From an uncultured Clostridia bacterium (GTDB lineage: Bacteria; Bacillota; Clostridia; Lachnospirales; Lachnospiraceae), in NCBI GenBank assembly GCA_947178045.1, contig CAMWWR010000015.1, positions 1 through 12,559 of the forward strand: a stretch of 12,559 nt of DNA, given 5' to 3'. The notes beneath the pieces were generated by a model. That model worked only from the letters and a program-made list of their open reading frames with translations. It did no database searches and was not told the origin of the DNA. Of the stretch, positions 1 through 5,539 are shown one piece after another (within the stretch, counting starts at the first letter, position 1; each line of letters begins with the position of its first letter). The position numbers were made by a program, and so were the translations under genes.

Positions 1-48
1 GGCCGGCTCCTCTCCGTTTTCAAAAAAGCTTTTCGATAATTTTATCAT
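1..48 (-). CDS. Possible start of a gene running off the left edge (partial)
   Basis: An open frame begins on the minus strand and continues past the window edge. Two starts are possible: ATG at 58-60, or ATG at 46-48, giving MIKLSKSFLKTERSR. I chose 46-48 because a GGAG lies 6 bases upstream of it, while the upstream ATG has only a weak G-rich stretch before it. A TGC-extended -10 box lies about 30 bases upstream. Only 15-16 codons are visible, so no product can be named. It follows the anchored protein gene at 253-1047 in the same direction, with about 200 bp between. It could be a chance open frame. Confidence 0.4.
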   Translation of the reverse strand, partial: MIKLSKSFFENGEEPA

Positions 49-78
49 TTTAGTCTCCATGCTGCGGCCCCGCCATTT

Positions 79-87
79 ATTTTAGCA
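79..87 (-). promoter_or_regulatory. Extended -10 promoter for the left-edge gene
   Basis: Read on the minus strand, TAAAAT (79-84) is preceded by TGC (85-87), the TGn extension that can replace a good -35 box. The -35 position (102-107, TGGCGG) is poor. The predicted RNA start lies near 72, about 25 bases before the preferred ATG. Confidence 0.35.
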
Positions 88-144
88 CACTTTACCGCTT
101 TCCGCCACATCTCTTTTGTCTTATTTCACCGACGTTTTTCCCGC

Positions 145-194
145 AAAAAGCAGAAAGCGCAGGCTCTTCCCGCTGACCCGGCAAGACCTCGCGC
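145..194 (-). terminator. Imperfect terminator downstream of the anchored-protein gene
   Basis: On the minus strand, arms at 194-183 and 168-157 (GCGCgAGGTCTT and AAGAgCCTGCGC) pair with one bulge on each side. They are followed by a T-rich stretch, TTTCTGCTTTTT, at 156-145. The hairpin lies about 60 bases after the stop codon at 253. The stem is imperfect, so this is a moderate call. The rest of 61-252 holds nothing else I recognise. Confidence 0.35.
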
Positions 195-252
195 CTTCTG
201 AAATCAAAAGCATATTCTTCTTTTCCCGGCCGCCGCCCGAAACCGGTGAGGA

Positions 253-1047
253 TCACTGATTTCCCTGCAGCCTGAGTATAAAGTTCCGGAGCTCCGCATC
301 CGACGAGACAGCCTCGTTCATGCGCTCCGTGACGTCCTCGATCAGCGCCTTCACATCCGGCATGGCATTCAGCTCGTCCAGATAGGCGGCCTCCTCCGGA
401 CTGAACGAATCGCCGGCAATAAAAATCTTCGGATTTCCGTCCTCATCATATTTGACATAGAGCTGCTCCATCGAAGGAGCATAGGTATCAATGGTGGCAA
501 TCTCCACATCATTCAGCACATACAGCACATAATCGACCGGCCCGGCGCCTCTTTTGGCATAGCACTCTATATTATGGTACTGGACAATATACTCCACCCT
601 CTTTTTCGTGAGCTCTTCATTCACATATTCCGCATTGTAGAACAGATTTTTATACTCCTCGAACGAATCACCAAGAATTGTCGAAAAATAAGCTTCGGCC
701 AGCGCCCCGAGATCGTCCGATATCTCCGACAGCAGAGGATTGTTTTCCGGCGAAAGCGTCGGGGTTGGCTCCGGAGTCGGGGTTGGAACAGGCGTCGGCG
801 TCGCGGCGGGCGTCGGCGATCCTGCGGGGCCGGACGGCGTCACCACATCGGGCGCAGGCGTCAGCCCACCCTGGGAGGATGCCCCCGGCGTCAGGAACAG
901 AAGCTGCGGGACGATTGCCGGCAACGCAGCCTTTCCGCCCGATAGCGGCTCGGAATCGGGCATGGAATTTGTCGGAAAGATTATCATACCGATTCCCATA
1001 AAAAGCAAACCGGAATATATCATAAGCTTTATATTCTTTGTTTTCAT
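253..1047 (-). CDS. Membrane-anchored extracytoplasmic protein with Pro/Thr-rich linker and NTF2-like domain
   Basis: This 264-residue protein has a short basic N-terminus (MKTKNIK), one hydrophobic segment at about residues 8-25, and a low-complexity linker rich in Pro and Thr at about 57-100. A compact acidic C-terminal domain follows at about 101-264. There is no lipobox cysteine, so the hydrophobic stretch is a signal anchor or an ordinary signal peptide. The C-terminal part (FEEYKNLFYNAEYVN, then the IVQYHNIECYAKRG region and DTYAPSMEQLYVKYDEDGNPKIF) resembles NTF2-like domains that many Lachnospiraceae carry on surface proteins; this rests on pattern memory, not a search. The start is fixed by an in-frame stop 9-12 bases upstream. 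The ribosome site is weak (GAGAG). Role unknown; the fold points to a binding or cell-envelope function. Confidence 0.85.
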   Translation of the reverse strand: MKTKNIKLMIYSGLLFMGIGMIIFPTNSMPDSEPLSGGKAALPAIVPQLLFLTPGASSQGGLTPAPDVVTPSGPAGSPTPAATPTPVPTPTPEPTPTLSPENNPLLSEISDDLGALAEAYFSTILGDSFEEYKNLFYNAEYVNEELTKKRVEYIVQYHNIECYAKRGAGPVDYVLYVLNDVEIATIDTYAPSMEQLYVKYDEDGNPKIFIAGDSFSPEEAAYLDELNAMPDVKALIEDVTERMNEAVSSDAELRNFILRLQGNQ

Positions 1048-1088
1048 CGTAAGCTCTCATTCCCGCACCGCTCCGGACAGATGCCGTT

Positions 1089-1097
1089 AAAATACCA
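1089..1097 (-). promoter_or_regulatory. Candidate extended -10 promoter for the anchored protein
   Basis: On the minus strand, TGG-TATTTT (1097-1089) forms a TGn-extended -10 element about 42 bases before the start codon. No recognisable -35 box is 17 bases upstream. The call rests on the -10 element alone. Confidence 0.3.
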
Positions 1098-1145
1098 TTG
1101 TTCGGACTGCCGGGGTGCTAACACTTCCGGTCGGAAGGACAGGAG

Positions 1146-1201
1146 AAAAAACGGGGATAATGAAATGGATGCGGTATCACGGACAGCCCCGCAATACCGC
1201 A
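1146..1201 (-). terminator. Hairpin and T-run downstream of tRNA-Arg
   Basis: An 8-bp inverted repeat (TGCGGTAT at 1170-1177 with ATACCGCA at 1194-1201) follows the tRNA 3' end by 12 bases. An inner CGG/CCG pairing is also possible. A run of six T (minus strand) is at 1151-1146, but 18 bases separate it from the stem, so it is not a standard intrinsic terminator. Another short inverted repeat (CTTCCG-GT-CGGAAG) sits at 1124-1137. Confidence 0.25.
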
Positions 1202-1212
1202 CAGGTACAAAA

Positions 1213-1286
1213 TGCACCTGATAGGATTCGAACCTACGACCTCTGGCTTCGGAAGCCATTGCTCTATCCAGCTGAGCTACAGATGC
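1213..1286 (-). tRNA. tRNA-Arg (anticodon CCG)
   Basis: The minus strand folds into a complete 74-nt cloverleaf. The acceptor GCATCTG pairs with CAGGTGC with one G-U. The D arm is GCTC/GAGC with GG and A20 in the loop, A20 being an arginine identity base. The anticodon loop is TTCCGAA, with CCG at 1250-1252. The T arm is GTAGG-TTCGAAT-CCTAT and the discriminator base is A. It reads the CGG codon. The top pair of the anticodon stem (27-43) is an A-G mismatch. CCA is not encoded and must be added by nucleotidyltransferase. The gene stands alone with its own promoter. Confidence 0.97.
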
Positions 1287-1331
1287 ATAATAAAATGTAG
1301 AAAATATTCATTTGAGCGGAACACATAGGGT

Positions 1332-1360
1332 ATTATACCTTGTTTCGGTGATTTTGTAAA
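1332..1360 (-). promoter_or_regulatory. Sigma-A promoter of tRNA-Arg
   Basis: On the minus strand, TTTACA (1360-1355), a 17-base spacer and a perfect TATAAT (1337-1332) form a near-consensus housekeeping promoter. Transcription should begin near 1325, giving a leader of about 39 nt before the mature tRNA 5' end at 1286. This is the strongest promoter in the window by inspection. Confidence 0.85.
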
Positions 1361-1381
1361 GAAGATTTTGAATATTTAATT

Positions 1382-1416
1382 TTTCCGGGCGACGGGTGCG
1401 ACCCGCCGCCCGGAAA
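1382..1416 (-). terminator. Strong GC hairpin after the cellobiose phosphorylase gene
   Basis: The arms 1382-1391 and 1407-1416 pair perfectly over 10 bp. After one A/C mismatch come 5 more pairs (1393-1397 with 1401-1405) and a 3-base loop (GCG). It lies about 120 bases after the phosphorylase stop and just upstream of the tRNA promoter. A run of T does not follow on either strand; the minus strand continues AATTAAATATT. It may block read-through or protect the mRNA 3' end, but is not a textbook intrinsic terminator. Confidence 0.45.
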
Positions 1417-1422
1417 GACCGC

Positions 1423-1449
1423 CCGGAGGAACGTCACGGATTCCTCCGG
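1423..1449. repeat. Second perfect inverted repeat after the phosphorylase gene
   Basis: CCGGAGGAA (1423-1431) and TTCCTCCGG (1441-1449) form a perfect 9-bp stem with a 9-base loop, seven bases from the hairpin at 1382-1416. The pair forms a tandem hairpin block in the 170-bp tail between the phosphorylase stop and the tRNA promoter. The remaining 1450-1532 holds no gene I can support. Confidence 0.45.
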
Positions 1450-1532
1450 CGGGCAGCCCCTCACCAGGACCGCCCCGGAAGCTTTCTCTGCAGATGCGCC
1501 GGACATTCTCCCCGGACGCCACACCCGCCGCC

Positions 1533-4028
1533 TCAGCCGAGCGTCACCTCGGCCTCGTGCTCCTTCCCGTCGCCGAACACCGGTATGATGTTTCCGGAAA
1601 TTTCCTTCCCGTCGACGACGAGGCTCACAACACCCTTCGAGACATGCTTCGGATTCTTCACTTTGACCCGCAGCGTATCCCCGCGGAACTGACGGACAAC
1701 CTCATAGCCGTCCCAGGCCGCCGGTATCGACGGGTCAATCATCAGGCCGTCATACTCCGGCTTCACGCCGAGAATATACTGCGAGATCGCAACAAAATTC
1801 CACGACGCCGTGCCGGTCAGCCAGGAATTCTTGGCCTCGCCGAAGCGCTTCGCGTCCCTGCCCGCCACCATCTGCGCGTACACATACGGCTCCAGGCGGT
1901 GAATTTCGGAATACTCCTCGGTGTACGCCGGCGCGATCCGGGTATAGTAATCAAACGCCCGGTCGCCCCTGCCTATGAACGCCTCGGCACATATAATCCA
2001 GGCGTTATTGTGGCAGAACACACCCGCGTTTTCCTTGTAGCCTGCCGGGTAGGTGGATATCTCACCGTATTCCAGATAATACCTCGTAAATGCCGGGTTG
2101 TTGAGCATAAGGCCGTATTTCGTGCCGAGCCGCTCTCCCACGGCGTCCAGCGCCGCAATCGCCTTTCCGTCGTCAAGTCCGCATTTGCCGAGAACGCAGA
2201 AGCCCTGCGATTCGATAAAGATCTTGCCCTCCTCGCATTCCCTGCTGCCGATCTTGCGGCCGAAATCATCGTACGCACGCAGGAACCATTCCCCGTCGTA
2301 GCCGTCGCGCAGGATCGTCTCCCGCATTTTTTCGACCTCGCGCATCGCACGCTCCGACTCCGCCCGGTTCCCGGTTTTGTCCATCAGCACGGCGTACTCC
2401 TCGCCGATATAGGCAAACATGCCTGCGATCATGACGGACTCCGCCACCTTGCCGTCCTTGCTCGTCACGGTCTGGAACGGCTCTCCGGACTCGGACGAGA
2501 AGCAGTTCAGATTCAGGCAGTCATTCCAGTCCGCGCGCCCGATCAGCGGCAGCCCGTGCGGTCCGAGATTGTTGATAACATGGTCGAACGCGCGCTTCAG
2601 ATGATCCGCGAGCGGCGCCGCGAGCTCGTCCCGGTTGTCGTATGGCGTCATAACGTCGAGAATGCCGTAATCCCCCGTCTCCTTGATGTACGCGACCACA
2701 GCCAGGATCAGCCAGAGCGGATCGTCGTTGAAATTGCCGCCGATCTCGTCGTTGCCCTTCTTGGTCAGGGGCTGGTACTGATGGTACGCGCCGCCGTCCG
2801 GCAGCTGCGTCGACGCGAGGTCGATGAGCCTCTCCCGCGCGCGGTCCGGAATCTGGTGCACAAAGCCGAGCAGATCCTGATTCGAATCGCGGAAGCCCAT
2901 GCCCCGCCCGATGCCGGATTCAAAATAGGAGGCGCTCCGGGACAGGTTGAAGGTCACCATGCACTGATACTGATTCCAGATATTGACCATGCGGTCGACC
3001 CGCTCGTCCGCCGTCTTAACCGCATATTTGGACAGAAGCCCGTCCCAGTATTCCCTGAGCTGCGCAAATGCGAGATCCACCGCCTCGGCCTTTTCAAACT
3101 GCGCGATCATCGCCTCGGCCTTTTTCTTGTTGATAATATTTGTGCCGTTCGGCGCCGACGTCGACTGCAGAAGTCCCTCCGCGTCCGGCGTGCCGAGCTG
3201 CCATTCCCATTTTTCATCCGCTGCATTCTCCACATACCCGAGAACGAATACCAGCTGCTTTTCCTCTCCCGGCGCAAGCGTGAACTCCACGCAGTGCGAG
3301 GCGATCGGGGACCAGCCGTCCGCGACGGAATTGCCCGGCCTGCCCTCCGCGACCACCTTCGGGCTCTCAAAGCCGCCCCAGGTTCCGAGGAACGTCTCGC
3401 GGTCGGAATCAAAGCCGGCCACCGGCGCATTGACCGAGTAGAACGCGTAGTGATCGCGCCTCTCCTTGTACTCCGTCTTGTGGTAGATGACGGAGCCCTT
3501 GATCTCGACCTCGCCCGTATTGAAATTGCGCTGGAAATTCGTGCTGTCATCCTGCGCGTTCCACAGACACCACTCGACAAAGGAAAAAAGCTTCAGTTCC
3601 TTTTTTTCCGTGCCGGTGTTGCGCACGACGACCTTATGTACCTCGCCGTTGTAATCCTGCGGCACAAAGAAGGTCACCTCCGCCTCAACGCCGTTCCGGC
3701 TGCCCTTGATGATCGTGTAGCCCATACCGTGCCGGCACTCGTAGGAATCGAGCTTCCGCCTTGCCGGCGCGTAGCCCGGAGACCAGAAATCTCCGCCGTC
3801 ATACAGATAAAAATAGCGGCCGCCGCCCATATCCAGCGGCACATTATTGTAGCGGAAACGCGTGATGCGGCGCAGCTTCGCATCCTTATAAAAGCTGTAG
3901 CCCCCCGCCGTATTTGAAATCAGCGAAAAAAACGCCTGGGATCCGAGATAATTGATCCACGGGTAAGGAGTCTCCGGCGTCGTGATGACATACTCCTTCC
4001 TGGCGTCGTCAAAATATCCAAACTTCAT
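1533..4028 (-). CDS. Cellobiose phosphorylase (glycoside hydrolase family 94)
   Basis: An 831-residue cytoplasmic enzyme that splits cellobiose with inorganic phosphate into alpha-glucose-1-phosphate and glucose, saving one ATP. The opening [18 protein letters not shown] followed by PYPWINYLG is the family signature. The segment [15 protein letters not shown] carries the general acid Asp at residue 503 (codon 2520-2522), equivalent to D490 of the Cellvibrio gilvus enzyme. [10 protein letters not shown] and the [11 protein letters not shown] segment form the phosphate-site region. It is slightly longer than the usual 810 or so, apparently because of an extra stretch near residues 274-298. The start at 4028 is chosen over an in-frame ATG at 4112 because AAGGAG lies about 8 bases upstream and homologues begin there. 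There is no signal peptide. Cellodextrin and laminaribiose phosphorylases are longer, and the N-terminus matches cellobiose enzymes closely, so specificity is fairly secure. Confidence 0.96.
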   Translation of the reverse strand: MKFGYFDDARKEYVITTPETPYPWINYLGSQAFFSLISNTAGGYSFYKDAKLRRITRFRYNNVPLDMGGGRYFYLYDGGDFWSPGYAPARRKLDSYECRHGMGYTIIKGSRNGVEAEVTFFVPQDYNGEVHKVVVRNTGTEKKELKLFSFVEWCLWNAQDDSTNFQRNFNTGEVEIKGSVIYHKTEYKERRDHYAFYSVNAPVAGFDSDRETFLGTWGGFESPKVVAEGRPGNSVADGWSPIASHCVEFTLAPGEEKQLVFVLGYVENAADEKWEWQLGTPDAEGLLQSTSAPNGTNIINKKKAEAMIAQFEKAEAVDLAFAQLREYWDGLLSKYAVKTADERVDRMVNIWNQYQCMVTFNLSRSASYFESGIGRGMGFRDSNQDLLGFVHQIPDRARERLIDLASTQLPDGGAYHQYQPLTKKGNDEIGGNFNDDPLWLILAVVAYIKETGDYGILDVMTPYDNRDELAAPLADHLKRAFDHVINNLGPHGLPLIGRADWNDCLNLNCFSSESGEPFQTVTSKDGKVAESVMIAGMFAYIGEEYAVLMDKTGNRAESERAMREVEKMRETILRDGYDGEWFLRAYDDFGRKIGSRECEEGKIFIESQGFCVLGKCGLDDGKAIAALDAVGERLGTKYGLMLNNPAFTRYYLEYGEISTYPAGYKENAGVFCHNNAWIICAEAFIGRGDRAFDYYTRIAPAYTEEYSEIHRLEPYVYAQMVAGRDAKRFGEAKNSWLTGTASWNFVAISQYILGVKPEYDGLMIDPSIPAAWDGYEVVRQFRGDTLRVKVKNPKHVSKGVVSLVVDGKEISGNIIPVFGDGKEHEAEVTLG

Positions 4029-4110
4029 GCAAATCTCCTTTCCTTGCCGCAGCCGTTTTTCCGCGGCCGCACTCCTGCAGAATTTTATCTCTGCAAAGGC
4101 ATCTGTTTCC

Positions 4111-4119
4111 ATTTTAGCA
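4111..4119 (-). promoter_or_regulatory. Extended -10 promoter of the cellobiose phosphorylase gene
   Basis: On the minus strand, TGC-TAAAAT (4119-4111) forms a TGn-extended -10 box about 85 bases before the start codon. No good -35 box is at the right spacing. A partial catabolite-repression-like core, AAAGCGCT (4131-4138), lies just upstream; its outer bases do not match a cre site well. The predicted leader holds a small hairpin, TGCAGA/TCTGCA, near 4076-4095. Confidence 0.4.
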
Positions 4120-4192
4120 TGAAGTCAAAAAAAGCGCTACTGCACGATTTACCAAAATAGCGAAAACATCCTTGTGAAAAAGCTACAATCTT

Positions 4193-4209
4193 TGCGAAAC
4201 ATTTTCGCA
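4193..4209. promoter_or_regulatory. Palindrome, probable operator upstream of the phosphorylase gene
   Basis: TGCGAAA-CAT-TTTCGCA is a perfect palindrome with 7-bp arms around a 3-base centre, about 80 bases upstream of the -10 box of the phosphorylase gene. A matching half site, GCGAAAACAT, lies at 4160-4169, and a related palindrome is at 4302-4314. A repressor or activator site for sugar control is a reasonable guess. No cognate regulator is identifiable in the window, although the AraC-type gene is a candidate. Confidence 0.4.
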
Positions 4210-4227
4210 GCTTTTACAATCAAATTT

Positions 4228-4257
4228 CGGTTTCCGGCAGGAACCTCCCGGAAACCG
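4228..4257 (-). terminator. 10-bp hairpin between galE and the phosphorylase gene
   Basis: CGGTTTCCGG (4228-4237) and CCGGAAACCG (4248-4257) are perfect inverted repeats with a 10-base loop. Read on the minus strand it is about 115 bases after the galE stop and is followed by AAATTTGATTGT, only weakly T-rich. It may end galE transcription, or form part of the control region of the phosphorylase gene. The rest of 4258-4372 has no convincing gene on either strand. Confidence 0.35.
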
Positions 4258-4301
4258 CAGGAAATCAGCAATCCTCCCGCAGCAGCCCCGCGCCAGGAAT
4301 T

Positions 4302-4314
4302 ACGAAATTTTCGT
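4302..4314. promoter_or_regulatory. Second CGAAA/TTTCG palindrome
   Basis: ACGAAA-T-TTTCGT is a perfect palindrome with 6-bp arms around one base. It shares the CGAAA...TTTCG core with the palindrome at 4193-4209 but has a shorter centre (1 base against 3), so the two may not bind the same protein in the same way. Confidence 0.25.
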
Positions 4315-4372
4315 TTTCCGCCGCACCGGCTCCCCGGGCAAAAACATCCGCGCCGCCTACCACCTGCGCCGT

Positions 4373-5410
4373 TTACCGTCCGCTCAGCCCGTCCGGATTC
4401 TTTCTCTGCCAGTTCCATGCGTCCCGGCACATATCCGTGATGCCGTACTGCGCCTTCCAGCCCAGCTCGCGCTCCGCCTTTGCCGGGTCGGAATAGCTGA
4501 CCGCGACATCCCCCGCGCGCCTCTCCCGGATGATATACGGAATCTTCACGCCGTTCGCCTCCTCAAAGGCCCTCACCACCTCCAGGACCGAATAGCCCCT
4601 GCCGGTGCCGAGGTTATATACCGCGAGCCCGCATTTGTTCCCGATCGCCCCCAGCGCCTTCACATGGCCGCGCGCCAGGTCGACCACATGGATATAATCG
4701 CGGATGCCCGTGCCGTCCGGCGTATCATAGTCGTCGCCGTATATATTCAGCTCCTTCCGCCTGCCCGCCGCCACCTGCGTGATATACGGCATCAGATTAT
4801 TCGGGATGCCGTTCGGGTCCTCTCCGATCAGCCCGCTCTCATGCGCGCCGATCGGATTGAAATAGCGCAGCAGAACGATGTTCCACTCCGGATCCGCCGT
4901 CTGCAGGTCCGTCAGAATCTGCTCCAGCATGCTCTTCGTCCACCCGTACGGATTGGTGCACTGTCCCTTTGGGCATTCCTCCGTGACCGGGATCACCGCC
5001 GGACTGCCGTACACCGAGGCCGAGGATGAAAAAATCATGTTTTTACAGCCGTGCCGGATCAGCTCGCCGAGCAGGACCTGCGTTCCCGTGATGTTGTTGT
5101 CATAATACTCCAGCGGAATTCGAATCGACTCGTTCGGGGATTTCAGCCCGGCAAAATGGATGCAGCAGTCAAAGGCCTGCCCCGTTCTGTCCTCGTGCGC
5201 CTTCATCGCCCCGGATAAGCCCTCCCGGTCTCTGATGTCCGCCTTATAAAACGGGATTTCTCTCCCGACGATTTCCGCGGCGCGCTCCAGCGATTTCTCG
5301 CAGGAATTTGCCAGATTGTCCACAACGGCTACCTGATGTCCGCTGTTCATAAGCTCAATTACGGTGTGGGAGCCGATATACCCGGCTCCGCCGGTTACCA
5401 GGATGTTCAT
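4373..5410 (-). CDS. galE: UDP-glucose 4-epimerase
   Basis: A 345-residue cytoplasmic short-chain dehydrogenase/reductase that interconverts UDP-galactose and UDP-glucose with bound NAD, the last step of the Leloir route, and supplies UDP-galactose for surface glycans. The N-terminal Rossmann motif GGAGYIG is at residues 7-13. The FSSSASVYG segment (127-135) holds the catalytic Ser region, and NPYGWTK (153-159) holds the catalytic Tyr155 and Lys159. The substrate region RYFNPIGAH and the C-terminal GIRDYIHVVDLA match GalE closely, and the length is normal. The start is supported by AAGGAG about 10 bases upstream. galK and galT are absent from the window, so the gene may serve general sugar-nucleotide supply. 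A 124-bp spacer with hairpin and promoter separates it from the DUF5107 gene. Confidence 0.97.
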   Translation of the reverse strand: MNILVTGGAGYIGSHTVIELMNSGHQVAVVDNLANSCEKSLERAAEIVGREIPFYKADIRDREGLSGAMKAHEDRTGQAFDCCIHFAGLKSPNESIRIPLEYYDNNITGTQVLLGELIRHGCKNMIFSSSASVYGSPAVIPVTEECPKGQCTNPYGWTKSMLEQILTDLQTADPEWNIVLLRYFNPIGAHESGLIGEDPNGIPNNLMPYITQVAAGRRKELNIYGDDYDTPDGTGIRDYIHVVDLARGHVKALGAIGNKCGLAVYNLGTGRGYSVLEVVRAFEEANGVKIPYIIRERRAGDVAVSYSDPAKAERELGWKAQYGITDMCRDAWNWQRKNPDGLSGR

Positions 5411-5464
5411 GACCGGTTTCTCCTTGCTTTTTGTATTGCCGCCTTAGTATCGGCAGCTTTGTTT

Positions 5465-5493
5465 ATTGTATTCGTTCGCACGGGGAAAAGCAA
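5465..5493 (-). promoter_or_regulatory. Promoter of galE
   Basis: On the minus strand, TTGCTT (5493-5488), a 17-base spacer and TACAAT (5470-5465) form a plausible sigma-A promoter. The RNA would begin near 5458, leaving a leader of about 48 nt with a short TGCCG/CGGCA inverted repeat. The -35 box is only partly consensus. Confidence 0.45.
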
Positions 5494-5505
5494 GAAGAAA
5501 ATGCC

Positions 5506-5539
5506 TTTAAGGAAACGCTTTCATCAGCGTTTTCTTAAA
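5506..5539 (-). terminator. Hairpin overlapping the stop codon of the DUF5107 gene
   Basis: The arms 5506-5519 and 5526-5539 pair over 14 positions with one G-T, closing a 6-base loop. The stop codon of the DUF5107 gene (5535-5537) lies inside the stem. On the minus strand the stem is followed by GGCATTTTCTTCTTGCTTTT, a T-rich tail that fits termination, though the T-run is not immediate. The sequence is related to the hairpin at 8993-9029. The minus-strand piece TGAAAGCGTTTCC (5523-5511) also resembles a catabolite-response element. Confidence 0.55.

Noticed and set aside
1044..1300. Short frames crossing the tRNA gene on both strands (such as the DRIRTYDLWLRKP peptide)
   Set aside because: These are the familiar false translations of a tRNA sequence; the plus-strand one has an AGGAG and ATG upstream at 1160 but reads antisense through the whole tRNA.
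1494..3917. 807-codon open frame on the plus strand opposite the cellobiose phosphorylase gene
   Set aside because: It is antisense to a securely identified gene, is rich in Arg, His and Leu without domain signatures, and has no good ribosome site. Long antisense frames are expected opposite GC-rich coding DNA.
4029..4112. 28-residue N-terminal extension of the cellobiose phosphorylase
   Set aside because: The start at 4028 has AAGGAG at good spacing and matches the conserved MKFGYFDD opening; the extension overlaps the -10 region.
4123..4128. TTGACT (minus strand) as -35 box of the phosphorylase promoter
   Set aside because: Only 6 bases separate it from the TAAAAT box; the spacing is far too short to work with that -10.
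4149..4440. Open frames on both strands in the galE-phosphorylase spacer
   Set aside because: No recognisable product, odd composition, no ribosome site, and overlap with palindromes and a hairpin that look regulatory.
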